A DNA stretch of 64,000 bases from Salsuginibacillus kocurii DSM 18087 (GCF_000377705.1 NZ_KB898623.1:822924-886923), one strand, 5' to 3'; numbered from the stretch's first letter, positions 24,861 through 34,733 are shown. Translations and numbers: made by a program. Notes: generated from the letters alone by a model not told the origin.

Positions 24861-26249
24861 CTACAACTGATAGCCCCCCCCATTTATATCATTCTCCAAC
24901 TCGTTATAACTTTCTATCTCCTCAGCTGAAACTGCAAGCTGCCGCAATAAACTATGAAATTTTTTATTCTCATACTTAAACCTTTCTCCGGAGTTGTAAC
25001 GACGGGCAATTCCCTCGGCAAATTCCCAACAACATTTGATATCCTTCATTTCGACTGATTCTGCCAGCAGCGTTAAAGCTTCTAAAACATCATTTATAAG
25101 GATCGGATCGTCTTTTGCATAGTAAAGAATGTGGGCAAACGACACGTTTAAATAATAATCAAACGATTCATTTGGAATAATTAAGCGCAAATCATTGTTA
25201 TCATCCGTCAAATAAGGAGCAAATCTCGTAATCGTTGCAATGTCTAATAATAGGTCCGTCATTTGATATATTACGTTTTTGGCTGTAGCAGGATCATCAT
25301 TGCTGATTGCTTTAATTGCAATTTCTTTTAATTTATTTACTCCGAACTCTAAGTCCTGGACCTCAGTTTTTTTGTTACCAAAATAAAGTAAGTTTTGATA
25401 ATTGTACTCGTTTACTTCCTGACCATTTTGTGGCCAATAAGATAAAATAGGGATCCCTTTCGTTACAAAATCGCCAACTCGAACTTCAAGGCGAATGATA
25501 ATATCATCTTTTGAAGCATTTTTTATCATTTTTTTATAATCGACAATTTGTAAAAAGCCTGGTTTATCCGAATAAATGGTATAAGCATCTTTTCTAGATA
25601 ACTCCTCGCCTGTTTTATTTGGCTCATTTGTTCGAAAAGGCTCGAGGTCTTTTCCCAACGTTTTCATAATTTTGCTTTGCGATTCCACTTTCATGTTGTG
25701 CGTCAACATCGGAACCTGCATCCACTTAACCGAATGATTAATAAAGAACACGAAATTACCCATGGCAATAAGCGTAAGAGCAAACGAGGCGAACGGGATC
25801 GCTACATACGTGTCCATTAGATTTTCGTTCAACATAAAAAAAGCAATCATTAAATAAATGAAGGTTGCATTAAAAATACCCAGTACGTGCTGTGTTTTAG
25901 AATCAGCGATAAAATTGAGCATCATGCGTGGTGAAAATTGACCAGAGAATGTAGTTAAAATAACTACTGTCGAGTTAAAAGTGAAAGCATTTAATGTGAT
26001 TACACCAGCAAGCAATGTGCTAACCACAGTATACAAAAATTCATGATGAATGATAAAAGTTGTAGGGACATGTTCGTGCAGCCCAACGGAAAAATCCAGC
26101 CAAAATGCCACAATAGCCAACATGATAGCTAGAATAGCGTAAAGAACAGAAGAAAACCATAGATTAGCTCGAAGTTCATAACCTAATTGACGACGAGACA
26201 TGCTTGCAATCCGTCGAAGTCTTCTTGGTAGAAATTTGCGAATTAGCAT
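24861..26249 (-). CDS. DUF2254 family membrane protein
   Basis: 462-residue predicted inner membrane protein. Four membrane segments in the first 190 residues (about 32-52, 75-100, 120-140, 145-168), including the family-typical NAFTFNSTVVILTTFSGQFSPRMM. The rest is a cytosolic domain with IVDYKKMIKNASKDDIIIRL and VRVGDFVTKGIPILSYWP, a barrel-sandwich-like patch that is also typical of DUF2254. Function unknown; some relatives are near stress genes. Start ATG follows AGGAAAG. Confidence 0.85.
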   Translation of the reverse strand: MLIRKFLPRRLRRIASMSRRQLGYELRANLWFSSVLYAILAIMLAIVAFWLDFSVGLHEHVPTTFIIHHEFLYTVVSTLLAGVITLNAFTFNSTVVILTTFSGQFSPRMMLNFIADSKTQHVLGIFNATFIYLMIAFFMLNENLMDTYVAIPFASFALTLIAMGNFVFFINHSVKWMQVPMLTHNMKVESQSKIMKTLGKDLEPFRTNEPNKTGEELSRKDAYTIYSDKPGFLQIVDYKKMIKNASKDDIIIRLEVRVGDFVTKGIPILSYWPQNGQEVNEYNYQNLLYFGNKKTEVQDLEFGVNKLKEIAIKAISNDDPATAKNVIYQMTDLLLDIATITRFAPYLTDDNNDLRLIIPNESFDYYLNVSFAHILYYAKDDPILINDVLEALTLLAESVEMKDIKCCWEFAEGIARRYNSGERFKYENKKFHSLLRQLAVSAEEIESYNELENDINGGGYQL

Positions 26250-26290
26250 CTAAGGTCTTCCTTTCCTGCCTAAAGTGTAGAAACAATAAA

Positions 26291-26330
26291 GATAAAAAGG
26301 AGGATGAGCTTGTAAAGGCTCATCCTTTCA
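26291..26330 (-). terminator. Hairpin downstream of the oxidoreductase gene
   Basis: GGATGAGC (26301-26308) pairs with GCTCATCC (26317-26324); the minus strand continues with TCCTTTTTATC. It is about 155 bases past the stop at 26485. Confidence 0.6.
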
Positions 26331-26484
26331 TTCACTTCTTTATTACCCTGTCTGTCTGATTTGTAACATTAAATTTTAGGGGAATGCTAGAAAATCTACT
26401 AATCCATTACAAAATACAAGCTTTTTTGTGGATAAGTATTGATACGCAAGCTCCGCCTTTTTTAGCTGTCACTTTCCACATCAT

Positions 26485-27603
26485 CTAGTGGTTAATTGCT
26501 GCTTTAGGGTCATAATGGTCAACTGCTAGTTCACAACCCGCTCCCATCGCAAGCTGAGCCAATTGAAAACCAAGGTATGGACCTGTGGTTAACCCGGAAG
26601 CTCCCAAGCCATTGATGACAAGCAGATTTTCATAATGAGGTATTTCCCCAATTAACGGAAGAAAATTAGGGGTGAAGGGGCGAAAACCGACACGTGTTTC
26701 CACAAGAGTGCTGTCAGCTAACCCCGGCGCTGTAGTTAATGTTTTATTTAATATATCTTGAACGCCACCAGCTGTGACACGATGGTCAAAACCTACCTCG
26801 TCTTCATGTGTGGCTCCTGCGACAATACGACCTTGCTCAAAGCTGAGAAGATAATGATTGCTTGGCGGCATAACGACCGGCCACCCACTCGTATTTTCGC
26901 CGGGCAGTTCAAGATGAAGGATTTGAGCACGCTGCGAGGTTACTGCAAATGAAAGACCTAATGGGGTTAAAAGCTCCCTTGCCCAAGCACCTGCAGTTAT
27001 CAACACCCGCTCTGCTCGTATTTCTTCTCCATTTACCTGCACTCCATATACATGTTGACCAATTGGGGATAAGACAGCATCGCCTTCAATAAAAGTGGCT
27101 CCGTGTCGTTTGGCTGCCCGCAGCAGAGCTTTTCGGAGCCTTCTTCCATCCACCCGCGCTCCGCCACTTACATGAACAGCTCCATACTCCTCGGAAAGCG
27201 GTGGAAATAGCCGGTTGGTTTCTTCTGGAGAAAGCTGGACAGCCTCCCCAATCTCCGGTGCGTCTTCTCTTCGCATTCGTGCACGTTCAACCATTTGTTC
27301 TAATTTTTTTTCATCAGTATGCAGGTGTAATGTCCCCACCTGTGCATAACCTGTTTCTGTTTCGCCTTCTTCTTTTAAATTCTGAATCAATTGTGGATAA
27401 AATTTCGCTCCTTGTTTCACCAGCTGGTACCATGCTTTATTTCGCCGCTGGGTAAGCCACGGAGAAACAATGCCCGCTGCAGCATTTGTCGCCTGGCCAG
27501 GCTCTTCACGGTCAATAATGATAACTTCCGCGCCGGCCTTGGCAAGGTGATAAGCTGTAGAAACACCAGCAATCCCCGCGCCGATTACAACGTATGGTTT
27601 CAT
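26485..27603 (-). CDS. FAD-dependent amino-acid oxidase/dehydrogenase (DadA/YurR-like)
   Basis: 372-residue D-amino-acid-oxidase-type flavoenzyme. N-terminal Rossmann motif VIGAGIAGVSTAYHLAKAGAEVIIIDR (GxGxxG at about 7-12), then AAAGIVSPW typical of the DAO superfamily, and a C-terminal FAD contact GLGASGLTTGPYLG. Close in size and pattern to B. subtilis YurR. Probable activity is oxidative deamination of a small amino acid such as glycine, sarcosine or D-amino acid; substrate is not determinable. It is last in the minus-strand run following the tripartite transporter genes, with a 91-base gap from the AbrB-type gene. Confidence 0.85.
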   Translation of the reverse strand: MKPYVVIGAGIAGVSTAYHLAKAGAEVIIIDREEPGQATNAAAGIVSPWLTQRRNKAWYQLVKQGAKFYPQLIQNLKEEGETETGYAQVGTLHLHTDEKKLEQMVERARMRREDAPEIGEAVQLSPEETNRLFPPLSEEYGAVHVSGGARVDGRRLRKALLRAAKRHGATFIEGDAVLSPIGQHVYGVQVNGEEIRAERVLITAGAWARELLTPLGLSFAVTSQRAQILHLELPGENTSGWPVVMPPSNHYLLSFEQGRIVAGATHEDEVGFDHRVTAGGVQDILNKTLTTAPGLADSTLVETRVGFRPFTPNFLPLIGEIPHYENLLVINGLGASGLTTGPYLGFQLAQLAMGAGCELAVDHYDPKAAINH

Positions 27604-27694
27604 TCAAAAAACACCTTTTCTGTTAAGATCTCATTCGCTCTTATTTTATCAAGCTGGCACAAAGAGTAAACCCAGACAGCGAGTAGAGGTGCCA

Positions 27695-28717
27695 CTACAT
27701 TTTTTCCACAAGCTTTAATATAATGGGAAGAGCTAAAAAGACACTGATCACGCGGATAATCTGCAAACTAGCTACAAGAGTTGGCTCAAGCCCTAAAGCA
27801 AAAGCTGTTGCAGCCATTTCAGCAGCCCCTGCAGGCACAGTGCTCAGGAGGCTTACGACATAAGATACCTCCGTAAACAGCCAGAAAATAAACGCCAGGA
27901 AAAAACTTAAAATAAAAAAGAGACCAAGCACTTGTGCACTAACTCCACCAATTTGTTTCAACCTGAGAAATGTTGGACGGTCAAATCGTACTCCTACCAT
28001 AACACCTATTAACGCCTGCCCAATTCCTCCAATATAAGTAGGCACATCATCAATGTGAAAAATAAAATCACCAAACAAAAAGCCGAAGGCAATCGCGTAC
28101 AACAGGGATCCTGCCGGAATTTTGATCCGAAAGTTCAAATAAAACGCTATACTCATTACAATCAAAAAAACAATAATGTGCTCCAGCGTCAATGCACCCT
28201 CTGCCACCTGTTCCGGCCCGGCCTCTGCAGCTTCAGCCCACAAGCCGGCGATCAGTGGAATGAGCAGTACAAAAAAAGTAATTCGCGCCGTATGAAATGC
28301 TGCCACAATTCGATTGTCAGCTCCATAATCCCCGCTTACGCTTATAATTTCAGAAGCACCGCCGGGAATACAACAAAATAAAGCCGTGCGTTTATCCAAA
28401 ATGCTGGACCACTTATACAGCAGCCAGCCAAAAAGCAGCCCGCCAGCAAGGGTAACTATGATTGTAATAAACAAAGGTAGAATATAGACCCCCAATACGC
28501 TGAATAATTCCCTTTCCATTAGCAATCCAATATTCGTTCCCACCAAGGTAAGGGCAATCTTAAACGGCCAGCCTTCATAACTGACGTCCGAACGCAGCAA
28601 GCCATATAAAATCCCGGTCAGCAATGCACCCAAAAGCCAGCCGGCAGGCACGTTCAGCATATTAAAAACAGCACCGACCCCTAGAGCTGCCAGGAGTACC
28701 CCTATTGCACGCATCAT
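27695..28717 (-). CDS. AbrB-family membrane transporter
   Basis: About 340-residue polytopic membrane protein (around ten hydrophobic segments) of the AbrB/ammonia-monooxygenase-like family (two repeated AbrB duplication units): PAGWLLGALLTGILYGLLR near the start, then CCIPGGASEIISVSGDYGAD in the middle and STVPAGAAEMAATAFALG near the end are family signatures. Members are often next to tripartite tricarboxylate transporters, as here. The ATG at 28717 follows GGAGTGGGG; the GTG at 28726 lies within that site. Likely an organic-acid or aromatic permease. Confidence 0.82.
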   Translation of the reverse strand: MMRAIGVLLAALGVGAVFNMLNVPAGWLLGALLTGILYGLLRSDVSYEGWPFKIALTLVGTNIGLLMERELFSVLGVYILPLFITIIVTLAGGLLFGWLLYKWSSILDKRTALFCCIPGGASEIISVSGDYGADNRIVAAFHTARITFFVLLIPLIAGLWAEAAEAGPEQVAEGALTLEHIIVFLIVMSIAFYLNFRIKIPAGSLLYAIAFGFLFGDFIFHIDDVPTYIGGIGQALIGVMVGVRFDRPTFLRLKQIGGVSAQVLGLFFILSFFLAFIFWLFTEVSYVVSLLSTVPAGAAEMAATAFALGLEPTLVASLQIIRVISVFLALPIILKLVEKM

Positions 28718-28762
28718 AATCCCCACTCCATTCTGATGCTTACTTCTATGTCCACAGCAGAA

Positions 28763-28797
28763 GGCTCTCGCCGAGATTTATATTCGGACCGAGAGCC
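28763..28797 (-). terminator. Hairpin after tctA
   Basis: GGCTCTCG (28763-28770) with CGAGAGCC (28790-28797), 16 bases past the tctA stop. No strong T run, so partial read-through into the AbrB gene is possible. Confidence 0.6.
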
Positions 28798-28812
28798 TGG
28801 CTATGTTTCTAT

Positions 28813-30297
28813 TTATTTGCGAACAAATTTAATTAAGCGAATAACCAGCGGAACCACTAAAGATAAAGCGGCCAAAATTAACAACGTCAGTGAGATAGGC
28901 TGGTTTAAAAAGATCATCCAATCCCCTGTGGATATCTGAAGAGCCTGACGCATATTTTCCTCCATTATAGCACCTAAAATCATAGCCAGAATTAATGGAG
29001 CAGCTGGAAAATCATTCATCCTCATGAAAAATCCGATTAATCCAAAGATTAGTACGAGAAATAAATCAAACGGATTAAAACTTAAGCCGTATACCCCAAT
29101 CATACAGAAAACGATAATAAGAGACAAAAGCATCGCCCTCGGTACATTTAAAATCTTTGAAATAAGCGGGATTAAGGGCAGATTCAACACAAGCAAAAAG
29201 ATGTTTCCGATATACATACTAGCCACTACGCCCCAAAACACATCAGGCCGGTCTTCCAGCATCAACGGCCCAGGGGTAATCCCCATAACGAGCAATGCTC
29301 CAAGTAATACGGCCGTCGTACCCGAACCAGGCACACCCAGTGTCAAAAGCGGGACAAATGAACCGCCAGATGCTGCGTTATTAGCTGCTTCAGGAGCTGC
29401 GACACCTTTCACATTCCCTTTTCCAAATGTATCTCCATCTTTAGCAATTCGTTTTTCCATCGAGTAACCTAAAAAAGAACCAATCGTTGCCCCGGCACCG
29501 GGAAGGACTCCGGTAAAGAAACCAAGAACCGAACTCCGGCCTACAGGCGGAGCAATATCGCGCATTTCTTTTTTGGACAATTTCAACGAGCCAAGCGAAT
29601 TTTGTTTAGATGCACCTGTACGTTTTTTAAGGAGGACAAACACTTCACCGAGTGCAAAAATCCCTAAGGCAACTATAAGAAAGTCAATACCATCAAGCAA
29701 GTTCACATTGCCAAACGTATAACGGGCTGTGCCGGTTTGCAAGTCCATTCCTACTAGAGAAACCATTACGCCAAATACTGCAGCAATCAGCCCTTTTATT
29801 AGAGATTTCTCAGAAAGACTTACTACCGCGGTTAAACCAAACACCATCAACGCGAAATATTCAGCTGGTCCAAAACTAACGGCTACCGTTCCTAAAAGAG
29901 GCGCGATAAACATTAGACCAACAATACTAATTGTACCGCCTATAAATGAAGAATAGGCAGCTATGGCAAGCGCTTTTCCTGCCTGGCCTTGTTTTGACAA
30001 CGGATAACCATCAAATGAAGTTGCCACTGTGCCTGCCACACCTGGGGCATTTAGTAAAATAGATGAAGTGGACCCACCAAAAATGGCGCCGTAATAAACA
30101 CCAGCCATCAAAATTAGACCGATTGCCGGATCCATTCCATAAGTGACTGGGATCATTAAGGCCAAAGCACTGATCGGGCCAAGACCGGGAAGCATGCCAA
30201 TTACTGTTCCAGCCACTACGCCAATAAATACAAACATTAAAGCTTCAGGCTGAAGAGCAACACTAAAGCCATAGAGTAAATTTTCCCATGCGTTCAT
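28813..30297 (-). CDS. tctA: Tripartite tricarboxylate transporter large permease TctA
   Basis: 494-residue permease with about 11-12 membrane segments. TctA signatures are GVVAGTVIGMLPGLGPISALALMIP, YYGAIFGGSTSSILLNAPG, GVLPGAGATIGSFLGY and LGVPGSGTTAVLLGALLVMGITPGP. It imports di- or tricarboxylates (citrate, tartrate or aromatic acids) with TctB and the TctC binding protein. The three genes run tctC-tctB-tctA on the minus strand, 18 bases between tctB and tctA. It is the most secure member of the operon. Confidence 0.95.
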   Translation of the reverse strand: MNAWENLLYGFSVALQPEALMFVFIGVVAGTVIGMLPGLGPISALALMIPVTYGMDPAIGLILMAGVYYGAIFGGSTSSILLNAPGVAGTVATSFDGYPLSKQGQAGKALAIAAYSSFIGGTISIVGLMFIAPLLGTVAVSFGPAEYFALMVFGLTAVVSLSEKSLIKGLIAAVFGVMVSLVGMDLQTGTARYTFGNVNLLDGIDFLIVALGIFALGEVFVLLKKRTGASKQNSLGSLKLSKKEMRDIAPPVGRSSVLGFFTGVLPGAGATIGSFLGYSMEKRIAKDGDTFGKGNVKGVAAPEAANNAASGGSFVPLLTLGVPGSGTTAVLLGALLVMGITPGPLMLEDRPDVFWGVVASMYIGNIFLLVLNLPLIPLISKILNVPRAMLLSLIIVFCMIGVYGLSFNPFDLFLVLIFGLIGFFMRMNDFPAAPLILAMILGAIMEENMRQALQISTGDWMIFLNQPISLTLLILAALSLVVPLVIRLIKFVRK

Positions 30298-30315
30298 CGC
30301 TGACTCACCTCTCTT

Positions 30316-30855
30316 TTAAAACGGCAGCAACCCTGGTGGCAAATAGACACCGAGTCCTCGCGTTAAAATAAAATAAAAACCAAAACTTACTGTCGCCGCA
30401 ACAATTCCATTAATCAAATGACGGCGATAGCCATAGAACAAGGTCATTCCAAAAATAAAGACTAAGGTAGTCAATACAAATCCAACGACTTCTAATAACA
30501 AAATGTAAAGGCCGACTGCTGATGCGGTAACTACTACCTGCGTTCCAGGACGACTCCAAAATGGTTCAGCAGGGGTAGACTCACTCTCGGTATCATCTCC
30601 GCTGCCTGCCTCTCCTCTGCTGCTTTCAGATGCCTGTTCTTCGTCTTTTTCATCCGTTTTATCTCTTTCAAAAAACAGTGCCACGGAAAGAACAAGCATT
30701 GAAAATCCTAGTAGTTTTGGAAATAAATCAGAATCAACTGGTCTCGGAAGTGCGTACTGCGGAATCTGAAACGCCTGAAATAAATATAAACATGAAAATA
30801 GGAAAAGAATGAGAGCAATAATTTGATTGGTTCTAAGTCGTTTCAATAATGACAC
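30316..30855 (-). CDS. tctB: Tripartite tricarboxylate transporter small permease TctB
   Basis: 179-residue protein with four membrane segments at about 12-30, 43-60, 105-128 and 132-170, separated by an acidic loop (about 68-95, rich in Glu, Asp and Ser). This topology and length are those of TctB. Sequence conservation in TctB is low, so the call rests on topology and location between tctC and tctA. The acidic loop is a halophile feature. Confidence 0.85.
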   Translation of the reverse strand: MSLLKRLRTNQIIALILFLFSCLYLFQAFQIPQYALPRPVDSDLFPKLLGFSMLVLSVALFFERDKTDEKDEEQASESSRGEAGSGDDTESESTPAEPFWSRPGTQVVVTASAVGLYILLLEVVGFVLTTLVFIFGMTLFYGYRRHLINGIVAATVSFGFYFILTRGLGVYLPPGLLPF

Positions 30856-30973
30856 GAGGCGGCCCCCTTTCCTTGTTTTAAAAAATAACTCTTCCTTTCA
30901 CCATAAAAGTGGAAAGCCAAAATGTTTTTATTGTTCCTTATTCGACAAGATTTTCACTGCCATGGTTAAGGAA

Positions 30974-31012
30974 AAAATAGGAGGAGGAAGCGGCTCTGCC
31001 CCCTCCTCTTCT
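30974..31012 (-). terminator. Hairpin between tctC and tctB
   Basis: On the minus strand AAGAGGAGG pairs with CCTCCTCC and is followed by TATTTTTTCC, just 6 bases past the tctC stop. It likely attenuates transcription so that the binding protein exceeds the permeases, a known layout in transporter operons. Confidence 0.72.
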
Positions 31013-31017
31013 TTTTA

Positions 31018-32121
31018 CTATTCAACTAGGCCAATATCTGTCAGCACGTCTTCAAACAATTCATACTGTTCGTCTAAGAAAACATCGAATTCCTCACTCG
31101 GTTGATAGTTATCAATCCAGCCTAGATCTTCCGCTTGTTCTTCCCATTCATCAGTTTCTATCATGTCTGCATACATTTCTTCATAATAAGCAACCGCTTC
31201 TTCAGACATATCCGGTGGCCCCATGATGCCTCTCCAAATGTCAAACGTGTAATCAATGCCTGCATCGACAAATGTTTCCGCACCTGCCTCGTCCAAGCCG
31301 TCTATCGACTCCTCGGCAGAGTAAGCTAATGGCTGAAGTTCCCCGGATTCAACTTGGCCAGTGGATTCTCCTACGCCCGTAACTACAACGTCTACATGGC
31401 CGCCCAGCAAGTTAGTCATGGCTTCGCCGCCGCCCGAGAAGGGTACATAGTTCACGTCTGCCGCATCAACCCCGTATTCGGCTGCTGCACCGGCAAAGGC
31501 AATGTGGTCCATGCTTCCTGCAGCTGAACCGCCTCCAACAGAAACCGCTCCAGGATCTTCTTCAATAGCTTCAAATACGTCATTTATCGATTCAAACTCC
31601 GACTCAGGATCTACTAATACGATAGAGTAATCCGTAATCAAATTAGCCACCGGCGTAAAGTCCGTATGGTCATATTCAGATGTCTCAGTAAGAGGCACTA
31701 AAATAATTGGAGGGCTTGCCGCGAACAAAGGCTGGTCTTCACCAGCATGACCGGCGATTTCTGCCCAAGCAACCGCGCCGCCGCTGCCGGGAACATTTTG
31801 CGGAGCGAAGTTCACTGGTGCAAGATCTTCGTTTTCAATAACTTGCGCTGTGGTACGGATCAACGTATCCCAGCCGCCGCCAGCATCTGCCGGAGCAATA
31901 TATTCGACATCATTTTCAGGCTCCCAGTCACCATCGACTTCACCATTATCATTTTCTTCGTCAGTTTCTTCCTCAGCTTCATCTTCAACCTCTGCTCCAG
32001 CTTCTGTATCTGCCTCTTCTTCAGTAGGATCTTCAGGCGGATCCCCACAAGCTGTGATCATTGCAATTGAAAGTGCAGAGACCCCCGCAACTTTGCTGAA
32101 GCGCTTACAAAACCGTTTCAA
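31018..32121 (-). CDS. tctC: Tripartite tricarboxylate transporter binding protein TctC (lipoprotein)
   Basis: 367-residue extracytoplasmic solute receptor. Signal peptide with lipobox MITAC (Cys at about 25), then an acidic linker and the Bug/TctC fold: FVAPADAGGGWDTLIRT-like text (here YIAPADAGGGWDTLIRT), NVPGSGGAVAW, and VSVGGGSAAGSMDHIAFA. Bug proteins bind carboxylates such as citrate. It is the first gene of the transporter operon and follows the two-component genes by 130 bases, so the regulator likely drives it. The acidic mature protein fits a salty environment. Confidence 0.9.
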   Translation of the reverse strand: MKRFCKRFSKVAGVSALSIAMITACGDPPEDPTEEEADTEAGAEVEDEAEEETDEENDNGEVDGDWEPENDVEYIAPADAGGGWDTLIRTTAQVIENEDLAPVNFAPQNVPGSGGAVAWAEIAGHAGEDQPLFAASPPIILVPLTETSEYDHTDFTPVANLITDYSIVLVDPESEFESINDVFEAIEEDPGAVSVGGGSAAGSMDHIAFAGAAAEYGVDAADVNYVPFSGGGEAMTNLLGGHVDVVVTGVGESTGQVESGELQPLAYSAEESIDGLDEAGAETFVDAGIDYTFDIWRGIMGPPDMSEEAVAYYEEMYADMIETDEWEEQAEDLGWIDNYQPSEEFDVFLDEQYELFEDVLTDIGLVE

Positions 32122-32250
32122 TAAAAAAACCTCCCTTTGTTTTCAGTGTGTGATGAATTAGCTCCATCTTATCTGAAAACACAGAAAGGAATAAATATTA
32201 TAAACATAAACTGTATTTTGTTCATTTTGTTTAGGAATAAACTGGAGATT

Positions 32251-32964
32251 TTAAATGAATAAATAGCGGCGCTCAGGCCGGCCAACCTCTCCATAGCTAA
32301 CTTCTGCCCGCACTTCTTCGATCGAAATTAAATATTCCAAGTACCTGCGGGCTGTCGAACGACTCGCCCCGATTGCTTTTGACACCATAACTGCCGTAGT
32401 TCCCTGTTTCCCATTTTCTTGTAAACATGCTCTAATATTTTCAAGAGTTACATGGTCAATTCCTTTTGGTAACTCTTCTGTTTGCTCAGATGCTTTCGTT
32501 TGCAGCTGAGTACCCCCGTATCTCAGCTGATCTAATTCTTCTTGTGAAATTTCTGAACGTTCGGAGAGTGCTTGTTTTTCTTTCTTATAGCGTTGCAGAG
32601 TTTCAGCTGTCCTCTCTTTTTGGACAGGCTTCATAATATAATCAAAAATCCCAGCCTGTAATGCTTCTTGAATGGTGGATGTTTCATTGGCAGCAGTCAT
32701 CATAATAATATCTATGCCAGGATACGTGCTGCGAATATGCCATAACAGCTCCAATCCTGTAACATCTGGAATATATATATCTAAAAGGATCAAATCCGGC
32801 AAAGAGAGATCAGATTCGAGAAATGACTTCGTTTCTGCCCCGGTTTTTGTGGAGTGAACCACTTTGAAGGAAGGAAGTTCTTCCACAAATGCTTTATTGA
32901 TCTCCGCCACGCGAAAGTCGTCTTCTACAATAAGAACAGAGTAGGTATTCGCAATGTATCTCAC
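32251..32964 (-). CDS. Response regulator of CitB/DcuR type
   Basis: 237 residues from a GTG at 32964, which overlaps the kinase stop as GTGA and follows AAAGGGGG by 6 bases. Receiver domain about 8-125 with acidic pocket EDD (14-16) and phospho-acceptor Asp62 in LLDIYIPD; Thr in MTAAN and Lys in MKPVQK complete it. The C-terminal helix-turn-helix (GTTAVMVSKAIGASRSTARRYLEYL) is that of the CitB/DcuR/CitT class. With the upstream kinase it should sense extracellular carboxylate and activate tctCBA. Confidence 0.9.
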   Translation of the reverse strand: MRYIANTYSVLIVEDDFRVAEINKAFVEELPSFKVVHSTKTGAETKSFLESDLSLPDLILLDIYIPDVTGLELLWHIRSTYPGIDIIMMTAANETSTIQEALQAGIFDYIMKPVQKERTAETLQRYKKEKQALSERSEISQEELDQLRYGGTQLQTKASEQTEELPKGIDHVTLENIRACLQENGKQGTTAVMVSKAIGASRSTARRYLEYLISIEEVRAEVSYGEVGRPERRYLFI

Positions 32965-34652
32965 CCTGATTCCCCCTTTATTTCCATACCCGAATATTTT
33001 GGCAAGGCAATGACAAAGCAAGTTCCGTCCTGGTCGCTTTTCTCCACAAAAATTGTGCCATTCAAATCAGCCACAGCTGCGGAAACAAGAGCAAGGCCGA
33101 CACCGCGATGTTTAGCTAAGGTTTTAGTGGAAAACCCTTTCTGAAAGATGTGGTCAATCTTTGCTTCATCAATACCCGGTCCGTTATCTTCTACTTCAAA
33201 AATGAGATCAGTTCCAATATCAGTAAAAGAGATAGACACATGTGGTGAATCCTCTTTAGTTAACGTAGCTGCCTCAACAGCATTTTCTATTATATTCCCA
33301 AGAATGGTAACGATATTTTCCCGTTGCCTTTTGTTTAACGGCTCATTTAACTGGCTGGATTCTTCGATAGTCATGTCTACTCCAATTTCACGAGCCCGGT
33401 TCATTTTGCCCAACAGCACACCGCTTACCATCGTATCGGACACATTGGCCACCAAAAAGCGCATCCAATCTTGCTGGACTCGTGTTTCTTGGTCAATAAA
33501 TTCTACTGCCTCCGGCAACCTGTTAAGTTGGAGCAGGCCCGAAATGGTATAAAGCTTATTTGAGAATTCATGTGTCTGGGCCCGCAGACCTTCTGCGTAT
33601 TCCTTAACGTGGGAAAGTTCTTTTGATAACTCTCGAATCTCTGTACGATTTCTAAAAGTAGAAACCGCTCCTGCCAATTCACCTTTACTATAGATAGGTA
33701 CTCGATTGACTACAAATAATTCGTCCCCAATCCAAAGTTCATTATTAAAGTCGGGTCCTCCAGTCTCAAGAACATTTATAAGTCCTGTTTGTGGCAAAAC
33801 CTCAATCAACTCTCTACCAATCAGCTGCTCATTATCCTTTGCATCTGTTGATAAATAAGCTCTTGCCGTTTGGTTGATCATAGTAATCCTGCCAGCTTCA
33901 TCAATCGCTATCATACCTTCATGGATAGATTGAAGGATCGCTTCTTTTTCATCAAACAGCTTTCCAATTTCTTCAGGCTCTAAGCCATGAATGGATCGTT
34001 TAACATGAAGTGAAATAATAAAAGCACCGGCAAATCCAAGGCCCAGCACCGTCGCAATAATTCCCCATGTATCCGCTAGATAATCCCCTGCTGATAATTT
34101 CACATCTTCTTGTAAAAATCCGACAGAAACCACACCAATAATGTTTCCGCTTTCATCAAACACGGGCGTTTTTCCACGGATAGAAGGACCAAGGGAACCA
34201 ACTGCTTCAGACACGTATGACTCCCCGTCTTCCAGAGCGCGCTCATTATCTTCTCCCACCATCTGATTACCTATCCGGTCCGGCAATGGATGTGAATATC
34301 TGATTTCCTCGGTATTCCCCACCACCACAAATTCTGCTCCCGTTTCTTCTCGTACATTTTCTGCAATGGGTTGAATAGTAAGTGCCGGCTCTGCATCATC
34401 GAATGCTTCACTTACAGCCGGTATAGAAGCAACACTCAAGGCTACACTCAAAGCTTGTTCTCCAGTATGTTCCCAAACTTGCTGGGAGGACTGCTGGGTA
34501 AAATAGATCCCGAGCGCCAGCACCATTAAAGATACAAGCGCGCTCATAAGCAGTATCATTTTAGAAAGTAAACTGATGCGGAGGAATGGTGGCTTTTTGT
34601 AGATTTTTTTGCGAGATGCCGAGACACTTTTCTCATTAAATAACCACTTCAT
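32961..34652 (-). CDS. Sensor histidine kinase of CitA/DcuS type
   Basis: 563-residue kinase. Membrane segment at about 28-48, extracytoplasmic PAS-like (sCache) domain about 50-195 with GxSIRGKTPVFDESGNIIGVVSVGF, second membrane segment near 200-220, cytosolic PAS about 235-345 (AILQSIHEGMIAIDEAGRI), then the DcuS-type phospho-histidine motif RAQTHEFSNKLYTISGLLQL and a HATPase with NIIENAVEAA, VEDNGPGID and KGFSTKT...GVGLALV. CitA/DcuS kinases bind citrate or C4 acids outside. Start ATG follows AAGGAGAAG. It is upstream of, and coupled to, the response regulator. Confidence 0.92.
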   Translation of the reverse strand: MKWLFNEKSVSASRKKIYKKPPFLRISLLSKMILLMSALVSLMVLALGIYFTQQSSQQVWEHTGEQALSVALSVASIPAVSEAFDDAEPALTIQPIAENVREETGAEFVVVGNTEEIRYSHPLPDRIGNQMVGEDNERALEDGESYVSEAVGSLGPSIRGKTPVFDESGNIIGVVSVGFLQEDVKLSAGDYLADTWGIIATVLGLGFAGAFIISLHVKRSIHGLEPEEIGKLFDEKEAILQSIHEGMIAIDEAGRITMINQTARAYLSTDAKDNEQLIGRELIEVLPQTGLINVLETGGPDFNNELWIGDELFVVNRVPIYSKGELAGAVSTFRNRTEIRELSKELSHVKEYAEGLRAQTHEFSNKLYTISGLLQLNRLPEAVEFIDQETRVQQDWMRFLVANVSDTMVSGVLLGKMNRAREIGVDMTIEESSQLNEPLNKRQRENIVTILGNIIENAVEAATLTKEDSPHVSISFTDIGTDLIFEVEDNGPGIDEAKIDHIFQKGFSTKTLAKHRGVGLALVSAAVADLNGTIFVEKSDQDGTCFVIALPKYSGMEIKGESG

Positions 34653-34733
34653 ATTTCTTCTCCTTAATTACTTTGAAAAAAGTAATGTTTGTAACATTAT
34701 GTCATACTATAAGATTAAGCTGAACCTTAAAAC

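Noticed and set aside
32095..32112. cre-like text TGAAGCGCTTACA at the start of tctC
   Set aside because: One base short of the consensus and inside the coding sequence of the signal peptide; not enough to call.
31850..32161. Ser-rich plus-strand frame opposite tctC
   Set aside because: Antisense reading of the acidic linker of TctC, not a gene.
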